Counted from the stretch's first letter, positions 1-11,010 are shown. The stretch is DNA of 64,000 nucleotides from Mangifera indica (GCF_011075055.1 NW_025401102.1:186001-250000), one strand, 5' to 3'. Notes: generated by a model from the letters alone, not told the origin. Program-made: numbers and translations.

Positions 1-486
1 TCATGCGATTAGTGTTCCAATATAAAGTTTTGCTGGAATGCTAAACATTAAAATGTTTAGCTTCTATAATTTTAGCTACACCCCTAAAAGCACTAGTAAA
101 ATTTTCCTAATCCCTCTATATCTTAAAACTTTGCACTTACCTCCCAAAACTAATCAAAGATTATGTACCAATTCAAAGAAATGCCCAAAACTTGTGAAAA
201 TTTTTCAATTTTTGTCTTTTTTTCTTACAATATAACAATATGAAAAACTTATAAATATTGATCTTATTATCTAGATTTAATGATTTTACTTGCTTGAGTT
301 TGTGTTTCTTGTGTGAGATTTCGGATATGAATTTGTCGTAAAAAATGGTAATTAAGGACATACAACTTTTGTTGGAAGATTAGGGACGAGGACAATATAA
401 TTTTTAATTAATTGTTTGGTCTTAATGATTTAGTTGTCACTTTGAATATTTTTTTCACTTTGCTTGAAATCTTTTTCCTCACTCTC
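1..486. other. AT-rich upstream DNA, no gene seen
   Basis: AT-rich DNA upstream of the receptor kinase. Short open frames on both strands have low-complexity composition and no recognisable motif. No TATA box stands out clearly enough to call. Confidence 0.5.
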
Positions 487-530
487 AAACTTTGAATATT
501 CTACCATTTTTGTTTGAATATTCAAAGTTT
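487..530 (+). promoter_or_regulatory. Perfect 15-bp inverted repeat in the receptor-kinase leader
   Basis: AAACTTTGAATATTC at 487-501 is exactly reverse-complementary to GAATATTCAAAGTTT at 516-530, with a 14-nt loop. The 3' arm ends 21 bp before the ATG at 552. If transcription starts upstream, the leader would carry a hairpin close to the start codon. If it starts inside, the palindrome could be a binding site. The sequence is seen directly; the role is inference. Confidence 0.6.
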
Positions 531-551
531 CCCACCTATTAACTGATACAG

Positions 552-2963
552 ATGCCATGTTTCCACCATAAGACAATTATGTTCTTCAAGTGGCATCTAC
601 TCTGTGTTCTTTCCTTGCTTCTGCTACCATGTTTAGCAACTGCACAAAACAATGGAACTGTACGTGTAGGTCAATATATTACTGCAGCTGATAATTCACA
701 ACCATGGTTTTCACCTTCCAGAGACTTTGCTTTTGGTTTTCACAAACTTGACAATAAGGATCTCTTCTTGCCTGCCATTTGGTATTACAAGATTCCAAGC
801 AAAACCATAGTTTGGTATGCTTCAGCTGATAATCCTGCACCAAGAGGATCAAGATTACAGCTAACTGCTGACCGCGGATTGGTGCTTGATGGCCCCGATG
901 GCCAAGAGCTATGGAAATCTGGTATCACTATGAGTGCAGCTGCTTCTGGTTTTCTTTATGATGAAGGCAACTTCCTGGTGGCAGATGCAAATTCTGAAAT
1001 GTTATGGCAGAGTTTTGATGAACCTGCTGATACTTTGCTCCCTTCACAGATAATGGAAAGGGATGGAGTAGTTTCTTCCAAACGATCGCAGACTGATTTC
1101 TCTCGAGGAAGGTTCCAATTTCGTTTGCTCCAGGATGGAAATGCTGTGCTTAATACTATAAACCTGCCTAGTGGGAGTACATATGATGCCTATTTTTGGA
1201 GCAATACATACGATGAAAACAGATCAAATGCTGGTCTCCGAGTAGTGTTTAATGAATCAGGCTACTTGTACGTTGTGAGGGAAAACAATCAAAGAGTTCT
1301 TCTCACACCAGAAACAATAGTCCCTTCCCAAGAAAATTATCACAGAGCAACTCTCAATTTTGATGGTTCTTTTGTGCTTTATACCCACCCCAAGAATACC
1401 AATGGAAATAATGGTATCTGGTCTGTTATTCGCACTATGCCTGATAATATCTGTGTAAACAACGATATTCGTGAAGGATTAGGCGGTGGAATTTGTGGGC
1501 ATAACAGCATCTGCACTCTCAATTCATTGCGAAGGCCAAACTGCACATGCCCAAAGGGGTTTTCTTTACTCGATCCAGATGATCCATACGGAAACTGCAA
1601 GCCGGATTTCATCCAAGGCTGTGAAGAAGATGAGGGGAAATCTGGAGAAGATCTATACTATATTGAAGAGCTAAAAAGTACTGATTGGCCTACATCTGAT
1701 TTTGAGCGGCTTACACCTTCTAGTAGAGAGGACTGTGAATCATCTTGCTTAAAGGACTGCCTGTGTTCTGCATCTGTCTTTAGAATTGATACCTGTTGGA
1801 AGAAGAAATTACCACTCTCCTATGGGAAAATGGACCCTGATGATGGTGGGACAGCTTTCATCAAAATTAGGAAAGGTGAGGCCAATGGAAAAAAGAAGAG
1901 GAATATAATTATCCTGGTGGGATCTGTACTTTTAGGCAGCTCTATGTTTGTCAACTTGATTTTAGGTGCTGCTACTTGCCTTGGCCTTCTAATTGTCAAT
2001 CAGAAAAAACTCACGAGGACTCAACCTCATGAAGGTGTTTCACACATGAATCTGCGCTGTTTTACCTATAAGGAGCTTGTAGAGGCCACACATGGATTCA
2101 AGGAAGAATTAGGAAGGGGGGCCTTTGGTACTGTTTACAAAGGATTCATGGATATTGCTCCTAATAATCTTGTTGCAGTGAAGAAGTTGGATAGAGTATT
2201 TCATGATTGTGAGAAAGAATTCAAAGCTGAAGTGAATGTAATTGGGCAGACACATCACAGGAATCTGGTTCAACTTCTTGGATTCTGTGATGAGGGCAAA
2301 AATCGGTTAATTGTATATGAGTTCTTGAGTAATGGCACATTAGCCAGCTTCCTCTTTGGAGACTGTAAACCGAATTGGAAACTGAGGACCGATATAGCCA
2401 TGGGGATTGCCAGAGGCCTATTGTATCTTCATGAGGAATGCTGCACCCAGATCATCCATTGTGATATAAAACCTCAAAACATACTTCTTGACGATTATTA
2501 CAATGCTCGGATATCTGATTTCGGATTGGCAAAGCTTTTGACATTGGATCAGAGTCATACTAGCACTGCCATCAGAGGAACTAAAGGGTATGTTGCACCT
2601 GAATGGTTTAGAAACACACCAGTCACTGTAAAAGTTGATGTTTACAGTTTCGGAGTGCTGCTTCTAGAGATCATTTGCCTTCGAAGAAGTGTCAAACAGG
2701 AAGCGAGCACAGTTGATAAAGCAATTCTAACTGATTGGGCTTATGGTTGTTATCAGGAAAGACGATTGGATATTCTCGTTGAAGATGATCCTGATGCCAT
2801 CAATGACATGAATAAGCTGAAGAGGTTTGTGATGGTTGCCATTTGGTGCATCCAAGAAGATCCCTCTTATCGCCCCACGATGAGGAAGGTTATACAGATG
2901 CTTGAAGGAGTTGTTGAAGTACCTTTTCCACCATGTCCATGGCCATCCAACATCACAAGCTGA
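552..2963 (+). CDS. G-type lectin S-receptor-like serine/threonine protein kinase (LECRK/RLK1 group)
   Basis: Intronless 803-residue receptor kinase, full length for the family. A signal peptide covers about residues 10-31; Met10 (ATG at 579) is an alternative start. A mannose-binding bulb-lectin region spans about 35-165. An EGF-like cysteine cluster lies at 301-349 (C301, C315, C321, C331, C333, C349), then a PAN/apple-like region at about 357-440. A membrane span lies near 452-482. The kinase domain (about 518-785) has the glycine loop GRGAFG at 521-526, Lys544, HCDIK at 636-640, DFG at 656-658 and APE at 682-684. Cys replaces the Arg of HRD, so it is a non-RD kinase, a class common among immune receptors. 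It should sit in the plasma membrane and sense an extracellular, perhaps glycan, ligand, but the ligand cannot be read from sequence. A degraded tandem paralogue lies 7 kb downstream on the same strand. A probable poly(A) signal AATAAA is at 3192. Confidence 0.95.
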   Translation: MPCFHHKTIMFFKWHLLCVLSLLLLPCLATAQNNGTVRVGQYITAADNSQPWFSPSRDFAFGFHKLDNKDLFLPAIWYYKIPSKTIVWYASADNPAPRGSRLQLTADRGLVLDGPDGQELWKSGITMSAAASGFLYDEGNFLVADANSEMLWQSFDEPADTLLPSQIMERDGVVSSKRSQTDFSRGRFQFRLLQDGNAVLNTINLPSGSTYDAYFWSNTYDENRSNAGLRVVFNESGYLYVVRENNQRVLLTPETIVPSQENYHRATLNFDGSFVLYTHPKNTNGNNGIWSVIRTMPDNICVNNDIREGLGGGICGHNSICTLNSLRRPNCTCPKGFSLLDPDDPYGNCKPDFIQGCEEDEGKSGEDLYYIEELKSTDWPTSDFERLTPSSREDCESSCLKDCLCSASVFRIDTCWKKKLPLSYGKMDPDDGGTAFIKIRKGEANGKKKRNIIILVGSVLLGSSMFVNLILGAATCLGLLIVNQKKLTRTQPHEGVSHMNLRCFTYKELVEATHGFKEELGRGAFGTVYKGFMDIAPNNLVAVKKLDRVFHDCEKEFKAEVNVIGQTHHRNLVQLLGFCDEGKNRLIVYEFLSNGTLASFLFGDCKPNWKLRTDIAMGIARGLLYLHEECCTQIIHCDIKPQNILLDDYYNARISDFGLAKLLTLDQSHTSTAIRGTKGYVAPEWFRNTPVTVKVDVYSFGVLLLEIICLRRSVKQEASTVDKAILTDWAYGCYQERRLDILVEDDPDAINDMNKLKRFVMVAIWCIQEDPSYRPTMRKVIQMLEGVVEVPFPPCPWPSNITS

Positions 2964-3075
2964 AACTAACTTTTATCAATTCAACATCACATTCTGGAGC
3001 ACTTTCAATCGGGCACTCAACATCACAAGCTAAAATTAGCTTTTCTGCAGCACTTTCAATCAGGTACTCAATATA
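2949..3075 (+). repeat. Imperfect ~70-bp tandem duplication spanning the stop codon
   Basis: A unit starting AACATCACAAGCT at 2949 recurs at 3019. The first copy holds the last four codons of the receptor kinase plus its TGA. The second carries the same four codons followed by TAA and lies in the 3' untranslated region. Both copies share CAGCACTTTCAATC-like sequence near their ends. Confidence 0.6.
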
Positions 3076-5059
3076 ATAGAGTATCCATTGCACAATTTTC
3101 CTTGAGGTAAATTACCCGTTGTTAATGTTGTACTCTTTTCTGCTAGAATAATTGTTTGTTAATTGTTTTAGTTTTGTGTCAATGCTAATTCAATAAATAA
3201 ATGTATTAGTTGCTATAAATTAATATTTCTGAAAATTCAAAGCGTTCAGGTCTTAAAACAATATATGCCTATGTTTCTAGTAGAAACATCAAAGTCCAAA
3301 TGAGATGCCAGATCTTCAAAACAGGTGATAGGTAGCAATAACTATGCTTTTGGCTGCCTACAAATATCAGTGATGAGTGCTAGTTCATGAGTTAAATTAT
3401 AATAACGATGCCTCATTGTTCATGTGTGGTGATTTTCAAAATCGCTGTAAATAGTGAGGAAAACCGTTCTGTCTTTGAATGAATAGTAGAAAATGTGACC
3501 ACTTGTATGAAGGAAGTGTTTGGGGGAAAACAAACAAACTAACAAGACCAAAACCAAACTCTCCTCCTATTGATTGAACTATGTGACAACAAAGGGTTAA
3601 CCAAAATGATTCTTTTACACTAAACAATCAAAAGAGCAAGTATAATAGAGATAGACACCATAATTTGTCATGGAAATCTCTTCATTATAAAGAGTAAAAT
3701 CATGAAGTATTGTCTAGAACCAATCAATTATATCAATAATAAGAGTACATAGTTTGTCAGCCTACAAATGGGTACACAACCCTCCAAAGACAATATAAAA
3801 CACAATGATAACATAATTGCGGAAAATAAAAAATCTCACCCGAAAACTCATAAGATTATATCTTATATTCTAGACATCAAATGCACATCTCCATCATTTA
3901 AAATCTAGAACTAAAAGTGTCCAAAATGATTTCAAAGTTTGAGAGCAATTCAATGATAGACGAAGGAACTGTTTAAACCAGACTGCAACAAACTTATGTT
4001 CTAACAAAGGTAACAAATTATTTGAGAAACAACACACAATCTTCACTATTTAGAATAAAGAACCAGATGTCTTCTACTACCAGTCCAAAATTGAGGGTAA
4101 CCCAAACATAAAATTGAGAGAAAAAAGTAAATCTCACACAGATACATGCTGAAGAAAGCACAACTCTTTTCGTCTACTCTCACATAAAATAAATCGGGAT
4201 TTCTCCACCTAGTAAGACCCACAGGAAGAATAACTCCTTTCTAACCAGTTATGATAATTGTTCCTTGAAGTCTTCTGGGTATTGGTTGGTTGCACTGGAA
4301 GTTGAAGTTAAAAGCAATTTCTAGTTCCATTAAAAGCTCCATTGCTTGTTTTGCATCAAATTACCCCCATGCGTTTCCAAGCTGTTAGGGGGAAGCTGAA
4401 AGGACTTTGCAGCTTCCTCTCCGTTGGAATGTCAAACAGCCAAGGACACTAGGCGTTCCTTGTAGAGTATCTCATCACTAGGTAATTTATTATACTTTTC
4501 TTGATGTAAACTTTGATATATTAAGATTTAGTTTCTGAGTAAACCATACGGAATGGGAATGCTGCATTTTCTTCGCTAACAAATGCAGACTAGCAGAAAG
4601 ATCAAGTATGGTTAGAAACTTCCCTGCAGGAAATTTCTTCTTTCAAATAATTCAATGAATTTGTGGGGTCTGAAAAGATTGGACATAATATTTTTCTCTA
4701 TGGAAGATTAAGAAAGTTGAGTCCTTTGGTGGAGTCTATGTTTGAATGATTCACCGGGGAAAATTCAAACTATGAAAACTAATTTTCTTTAACAGGAAAC
4801 TTACATGTAAATATCTTAAAATTGTAATATTCATATTTATGTTGTTAAAAAAAATGATCGGAAGATTTATTTAATAAAGAAAATTAAATCAAATAAAAGA
4901 AGAAGTTAAGAAATTTTATATGTAACCTTCAAAAATTATCGGAAGGAGATAATCATGAGATTATTTCTTGCCTTCATCAATAACAAAGCTACATGAAACC
5001 TTAGTAAAAATAACCCTTTAAATTCAAACTTTTATCTTTTTTCAAGTGCCATGTTAAGA
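3076..5059. other. Gene-poor intergenic DNA
   Basis: The first ~130 bp are probably 3' untranslated region of the receptor kinase (AATAAA at 3192-3197). The rest is AT-rich with only short, low-complexity open frames. I see no gene. Confidence 0.5.
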
Positions 5060-5969
5060 TTTATTTTAGGGAAATTAAAATAATTACCTTTTTTTTAAGT
5101 AATAAACAAATTTACTCCTAATTTTGGGGTTTAAACAAAAATACCTATACTTTAAAATATTTAAATGAAAATATCCTAAATATCCAATAAAATACCAAAA
5201 CTACCATTCCTTTATTCTATATTTAGATAAATTAATTAAATTACCCTTTTTTTAAGGGTAATTAACAAATTTACCCCAAATTTTGGGTTTTAAATCAAAA
5301 TACCCATATTTTAAAGGATTTAAACAAAAATGCCCAAAAAAATTATTAAAACTACCATTCCTTTATTTCTATGTAAACTATATCTCTTTCTTTATCTTTA
5401 ATATATATAATTTTATTCATTATCTAAGAGAGATTTCTAGAGAGAGAGAAAAAAAGTTAATGAGCAGGATTTCAAGTGAGAAGAAAAAAGTTTGTGATAT
5501 CAAGATATTTATACTTGCTATAACTTCAATCATTATTATTTTATTAATAATGCAATTATATATGGTGTTTTATATAATAAATTAGAGTTGTGTGTAAAAA
5601 ATGACATTGGGTTGTAATATCAGTGCATTCTAACAACATATTCGATTAGTCATTTGTATTGACACTGTCTTCTTAAAGGGTACATATTTGAGTCAATTAT
5701 TTATCACTATTGCATTGGATGGTAATAATTAGATAGTCTGTCACTATCGTCATGAAGAGACCGTAACAACATATACAATTATTATAAGGTTTATATATTT
5801 GCATATGTAAATAACTGGAATATCTAGTAAATTATTAACTTTTTTACTTATCGGACAGTATCTGTGTTGTGATGAGATCATGTCTCCTTTGTATGACTTA
5901 TCCTATCCTTCATATGACTCATCTTATCTTTGATACAACTCATCTTATCCTCTATTCCAGTGAACTGAT

Positions 5970-6350
5970 TTAAGATAAGATTTCTCTATCAAGCCAATAC
6001 AATATCAAAGTAATAAATGGAAAAATCACGTCCACTAACGAGAGGATTATCTGATGTGCACTTGGTGATAGGCGACAAAATAGAAGACTCTGGTGATATG
6101 CACTCATCGATAGGGGTCGTAACAAGGTCATCAATAGGATAGGGCTTAGTGACAAAAGGCTAGATATAAGCCTCAATATAAAGAAAACCAACGATCGTAG
6201 AAGTAACGTCATGAGGACCTGATGATGCATCTTTTGACGAGGACAGGGATGATGTGGAAAAAGAAGAACGACTATCCAATATCCCTGTGTATCGGACAAT
6301 GTCATCATACCAGTTTGCAATTTTTTCCACCGAAGATAAAACTAGCAAAA
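5970..6350 (-). pseudogene. Probable C-terminal remnant of the element's protein
   Basis: Two overlapping minus-strand open frames of 116 and 62 codons read through this stretch, rich in Ser, Leu and His, with no recognisable domain. They lie downstream of, and on the same strand as, the DUF1985-like remnant, so they may be the decayed tail of the same coding region. A Ulp1-type protease with its catalytic His, Asp and Cys was not recognised here. Low confidence. Confidence 0.25.
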
Positions 6351-6639
6351 AAATAACATCATCCTATAAATTTTTGTTTAACTGAACTTTGTTATTATAC
6401 CTTATACATAAGTTAATCAATAACAAAATATTACTTATAATATCTCCAGTGAAGATAGTTGAGATAAAATCTCATCTTGGGATATCTTTTGTGTGTCATC
6501 TCAACATCTAGATAGCTCCTGAAATTGACGAGATATTCACCCATTGATGTAGTGTGTCCACTGTCTTGTATATCCAAAACTGTAATTTCAACTTAAATCG
6601 GTTACTCTATAAATTTACAATCGTATTAAATCAATTCCA

Positions 6640-7435
6640 TTTTAATCACAATTTTTTTAAAATTAATAAATGCCACAATTACCTAGAACATTAATGAAAA
6701 TCTTATGATATCATATTGTTTCAGCTGGTTTTTCTTCTTCTTTATTGGGTTGGAATCCATAGAAATTGGAGAGATATTATCACAAATTGAGCAATATGTC
6801 ATCTACCACATCCGTACGCCCCATAGGTATCTATTAAACCCATCAAGATGATTAATCAATTGTAATATCTTCTAAGGGATTGTTTTCATCAAATCACTCC
6901 TTAATAACCCCATGTGATGATAAAACAATAGCGCTAACTTTACTACATCAGTGTCGTCTTCTCCCCACAGCCTTTATTGAAAAACATAACTCAAATCAGC
7001 ATCTGTAATGGACTTATAACTATGAAAATATGTCCGGTGGATCCGATCGATGGCCTTCGATGGAATATACATATCAATATCTAACATATGACTAAATCGA
7101 AGGCCTATCATAATGGCAAACTCATATGGACTGAATCTCATGTCAACCTTATTAACTCAAAACCATAACTCCTTTCTCAAGATTGTCTTATTTACCGCTT
7201 TGAGGATGGAGTGTATTAAAACCACACTAAATTGACTATCCTTAAGGTCTAGGAAGTGTCTAAAATAGGTATGTCAAAAAATTTGCAATTACCCCTCTGT
7301 TAATATTTTTTTAATCATGGCTCTCACATCTTTATATCCACGTATAATAACTTGAGTCTTGAAGTGTTTTTCCATGGGAAATCTCATTTCATCCTTGTCG
7401 TTATCCCTTTTTCTCTTTTGTCGAGCTCCTTGTAA
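6640..7435 (-). pseudogene. DUF1985-like protein remnant inside the Mutator-like element
   Basis: Reading the minus strand with a few stops and frame changes gives a recognisable DUF1985-type order. First comes FKTQVIIRGYKDV (near 7370), then YFRHFLDLKDSQF and ILRKELWF (near 7270-7160). These are followed by MRFSPYEFAIMIGLRF (Met at 7141), TDADLSYVF, VVKLALFYHHMGLL and LDGFNRYLWG. The pattern of HFLDL, LWF, RFS-EFA-I-GL and FN-YPWG-like blocks matches what I know of the family. In-frame stops are present, so no intact protein is made. DUF1985 proteins are usually found in transposon-derived Ulp1 genes, which fits the surrounding terminal repeats. Family assignment is from memory of the pattern. 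Confidence 0.6.
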
Positions 7436-7614
7436 CAAAATTAAATCACGATTATATTAATTTTATATCAATTTTATATTATAAATGATTCAATTATGAA
7501 CATAGATGCATTACTCATAAAAACAGATATCAAATTCAAATTCAAATTCTACATACCAAAAAGCCTTAAAATACAAAAATTACAATTTGCCCCTTATATG
7601 AAAAATATCAAAAA

Positions 7615-7935
7615 CCCACCACGTGAATTTGCATGGTTGATAAGTTCAAAAAAATGCATTTTGCCCCCACCACATGAATCTGTGTGTCAACCGCACGAAT
7701 TTGTGAGGTTGACCTATGACCTCTTGTGTCAACCAATTTTTCAAATTTGTAATTCTTCCCCACCACACGATTTATTGTTTAAAAACTCGCATTTTGGGCC
7801 CCAATCACATGAATTCGTGTGGTCCAAAAAGTTTGAAATATGCATAAAACCTACTCATCTCCATGAAATCTCACCACATGAATTCATATGGTCAACACAA
7901 CATTCACATGGTTACTATCAAATTAATGTGGTGAG
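7615..7935. repeat. Degenerate interspersed palindromic motif CCACATGAATTCRTGTGG (6-7 copies)
   Basis: Variants of CACATGAATTCGTGTGG recur near 7619, 7670, 7690, 7764, 7806, 7875 and 7903. Several are near-palindromic around GAATTC. The array sits in the subterminal part of the Mutator-like element, 5' of its minus-strand coding remnant. A 161-codon plus-strand open frame across it (7496-7981) is most simply a by-product of the repeats. Subterminal repeats often bind transposase, but that role is inference. Confidence 0.5.
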
Positions 7936-8760
7936 ATTTCACCTCCCAAACTTCGTTTTTCAAATGTTATTTCAACAATAATCAACTCTACAACTAATCT
8001 AGCACAAAAGCCCTAAGGAAATTTATCAAAATCACCAACAAATCAAGTAATTTCATCAAATCTTTCAAATCTTAACCCTAACTCTAAACACCTAAATTCA
8101 CATCAAATCGACTAAATCTTAAACCGAAATATATAAAGACATGACAAAGATTGTTTTACTAACTTTTTCATCCGTTTTTGTCTTTGAAAATGTTGCAAAA
8201 ATCATCTAAGAAAATCGATCGGATAGAGTACGTGAGAACGTGTGGTGGAGAGTTTGTTTTCGTGTACCTAGGAACGACGACACCTCATTTTCTTTGTTTT
8301 TGAAATGAGGGGCATTTTCGTCTTTACAATGAAATAAGGTATTTTCATTTAAAATTCAAAAAGTTAGGCAATTTCATTTTGCCCCTATATTTTAGGTAAT
8401 TTAATTAATTTCCCTTGATTTTATTTGTGTTGGAATTGTACCTAAGGGTAGAGTCGTCTGTGTGGTATTGGATGGTTGGGTTCCAAACTTAATGTCTTTC
8501 TAGTAGAGTTATCTCTCCAACCATCTAACACTTTCCAAGCTTAATATGAAGACACCCTCATGCCTTTTTTCTCTCTTCTTAAAAGTAAAGTTGTCTTTGT
8601 TGTATAATTGTATATCAAAGGTAAACTATAATTTTTAAAAATATTGAGACTTCATAGGAATTTTTAGGGGTACTGAAAGTTTAAAAAAGTTTAGGAATCT
8701 TTTGGAAAATTTTGATATATCAGTTTACCCCCTAATAATTTAAAAAATGATAGTTACACC

Positions 8761-9260
8761 TAGAGATGCACATAATTTAGTTTAAATCATAAAACTATAC
8801 CAAACCATCTAAAAATTATGGTTTTTTTTAGTTTGATTCGTAAAATAGTTTGATTTAAATTGATAAATTTTTAGAAAACAGTTTTCAATTTTAGTTGTGG
8901 TTTAGGCGATTTTCAAACTGAACCAAACTATTAACTTTATTTTTCCAAAATAAATATATACAACTATATTTGACAAAATTTTTCAATAAACAATTAGGTG
9001 TACAACTTTTTTTTAATATTTATTTTAACATTTTCTTTATATTTTATATATATTTTTTTATTTATTTTACATATATTTTAGAAAACTATAATTCAGTTAT
9101 TTTTGTTAAATAATATATATTTAAAAGTGAATAATTTTAATAGGTTCAAACCGTATTTTTTCAATTTGGTTTAGTTTGAAAATTTTTTAAACTTTTTTTT
9201 TTTTCAGTTTGATTTGAAAAAGATCTCATGCCACACCAAATCGAACTGCGCACACCCCTA
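8761..9260. mobile_element. Non-autonomous hAT-type element, 500 bp, 8-bp target duplication
   Basis: The left end TAGAGATGCACATAATTTAG and the reverse complement of the right end TAGGGGTGTGCGCAGTTCGA are inverted counterparts, and every difference between them is a transition. Flanks are GTTACACC (8753-8760) and GTTACACT (9261-9268), 7 of 8 identical. Eight-bp duplications and TAGGGGTG-like ends are typical of hAT elements. The interior is AT-rich and non-coding. Confidence 0.7.
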
Positions 9261-9268
9261 GTTACACT

Positions 9269-9814
9269 CTCAAAGAATTGAATAAAATGCAACAAAGTAT
9301 TTAAGGGTTAAAATGTAATGTTTAAAATTGTAACGATTAATGGATAGTAACATTAATATTTTACTCTTATGTCAATAGTTTTTTTAATTGAGTTTGAGAT
9401 TAGATTAAAAGTATTATTTATACCAATTAGGAGTGGAAAACGCCAATAGTTTTTTTTTTTAACAGTGTTTGAGTTTAGGTGAAAATGAATTCTTCATGCC
9501 ATTTAAGGGTGGAAAACTGTTTTTAGGCCAAACCTTGGGTGGTAAAATGTTATTTACTCTTTTATTAATTTACTTTATTAATAAAATTATGTGTACAAAT
9601 AATGAGTATAAACTTATACATAAATGATGACATGTCTACATGTGATTTTGTGATTTTGAATTAGAAATAAAATAGCACTCAGTTATATAATGACATGTTA
9701 ATACTACTCACTTAGATTGAACTGGCCAGTTTCAGGATTATAATTGTGGTGTTGTGAAACTGAAACTATTATTAAACATCTCTAGATACTAGGAAAAAGA
9801 AAGAGGTTGCTTAT
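9269..9814. other. AT-rich intergenic DNA
   Basis: No gene seen. About 9590-9710 resembles one half of the palindromic MITE family described elsewhere in the window (GAATTAGAAATAAAATAGCACTCAGTTATATAATG-like order), but the other half is unclear. Confidence 0.4.
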
Positions 9815-10488
9815 ATGGCTCAGGTGCTTGTATATCATTTCTATATATTGATTCTTCTTCTATTATTGCCAATTTGTTGTATGCCCAAAGATATAGAAAT
9901 GTTTCGTTGGGCTTATCTCTTATAACGTCTGATGATAACTTTACTTTACCTTCCTAGGTATCGTTGTCTGGTGATTTTGTTTTTGGTTTTTGAAAAATTA
10001 AGAATAAGGGCTTTTTACTAGCCATTTGGTTTAACAACATACCTGAAAAAACCATTGTCTAGTCAGCCAATAGAAATGACTATGTGTAGAGAGGATCAAA
10101 GGTTAAAGTATGAATGGTGACTTTATTCTCACTGATGCCACTAGAAAGCAGACGCCAATTGTTGAACTACGTGGTAATGCAGTTGCCTATGCAACCATGC
10201 TTGACACTAGAAACTTTGTGCTGGCAAGTTGAGAATCTACAAATTTATGGGAGAGTTTTGATACTCCAACTGACACAATTCTTTCCATTCAAATAATAAA
10301 TGTTGACATGAAACTCTATGCTTCTATCTTAGATTCAAATTTTTTAACCCAGAGATTTATGTTCCACCTACAAACTGATGGAAATCTTCTATTACTCACC
10401 ACAAATTTCCCACAAGATAATCCAGATTTTGCTTATTGGTCAAATCACGATTCCATTATAGGAAATCGCTTCCAATTAATCTTCAACC
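9815..10488 (+). pseudogene. G-type lectin receptor kinase pseudogene, 5' part (signal peptide and lectin domain)
   Basis: An ATG at 9815 opens a hydrophobic signal-like segment. In shifting frames the sequence then reads SLITSDDNFTLPS, LSGDFVFGF, KNKGFLLAIWFNNIPEKTIV and later NPDFAYWSNHDSIIGNRFQL. These blocks match the lectin region of the intact kinase at 552-2963 (there FAFGFHKLDNKDLFLPAIWYYKIP and AYFWSNTY). Several stops and frameshifts disable it. It ends at the 5-bp duplication CAACC (10484-10488), where a copia element is inserted. The remainder continues at 15401. Confidence 0.85.
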
Positions 10489-10922
10489 TAATAAAGTTGA
10501 GCGAAGTATGTAGCTGTTAGGTTTTTTTGATATATTGAAGATGTGCTTGGGTGCATTGAAACAAAGCAAATATAAGGTTGATTTTCTTGTTTAATACGTT
10601 GACAAACTTTCTTATCCATTTTGAGTTGTTTTAGTTTGTTTTTAGTTGGAATGTAACTAATATAGCTTAGAGTTGTTAGAGTAGGTAAGTTTTTGGTTAC
10701 TTTTGGTTTGCTTGTAAGAAACTTTATGGTTTAGCTTAATTTGAGCTATTGTGTACATGTATTAAGTAAGATAGGTTGTACATATAGATGTTTTATTGAA
10801 GTAATGAAAGGATGAATGATTATTACAGCTATCAAGAACTGTCTTCTCTTTTCTCTGCTTTTATGTCTTTTCTTTCTATTTCTTTATCTTTGCATATAAT
10901 CTTCCCACTCAAAAAAACTATA
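10489..10922 (+). repeat. 5' LTR of Ty1/copia element
   Basis: 434 bp, beginning TAATAAAG directly after the target duplication CAACC. It pairs with the 3' LTR at 14966-15400. My rough hand count gives about 45 differences, near 90% identity. The 5' LTR ends just before the primer-binding site. Confidence 0.85.
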
Positions 10923-10924
10923 AT

Positions 10925-10936
10925 TGGTATCAAAGC
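10925..10936 (+). other. Retrotransposon primer-binding site
   Basis: TGGTATCAAAGC two bases after the 5' LTR. Copia elements typically carry TGGTATCAGAGC, complementary to the 3' end of initiator tRNA-Met. Confidence 0.75.
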
Positions 10937-11010
10937 TTTCCGTATTTGTAAGGGCTTGTGTCAAGGAAGATTAGTATAAATGTTAGGAAGAAGGAACTCA
11001 AATTGTAACC

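Larger units (their letters stand above)
5069..8414 (-). mobile_element. Decayed Mutator-like element with GGGAAATTAA termini and 9-bp target duplication
   Basis: The left end begins GGGAAATTAAAATAATTACC. The right end is its inverted counterpart (reverse complement GGGAAATTAATTAAATTACC). Terminal similarity continues degenerately for roughly 80 bp. Flanks are TTTATTTTA (5060-5068) and TTGATTTTA (8415-8423), matching at 8 of 9 positions; 9-bp duplications are typical of Mutator-like elements. The left terminal block is partly repeated in tandem (about 5085-5190 and 5245-5340). Inside lies a minus-strand remnant resembling the plant DUF1985 domain, which established work associates with Ulp1-carrying MULEs. 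A second copy of the terminus is at 62931. Confidence 0.75.

Noticed and set aside
7496..7981. 161-codon plus-strand open frame
   Set aside because: It runs across the degenerate CACATGAATTC repeat array in a transposon end. Its repeated PHEF-like words come from the DNA repeat, and no domain is visible.
10114..10520. Two plus-strand open frames of 60 and 70 codons as separate small genes
   Set aside because: They are fragments of the degraded lectin domain of the receptor-kinase pseudogene, and the second runs into the LTR.
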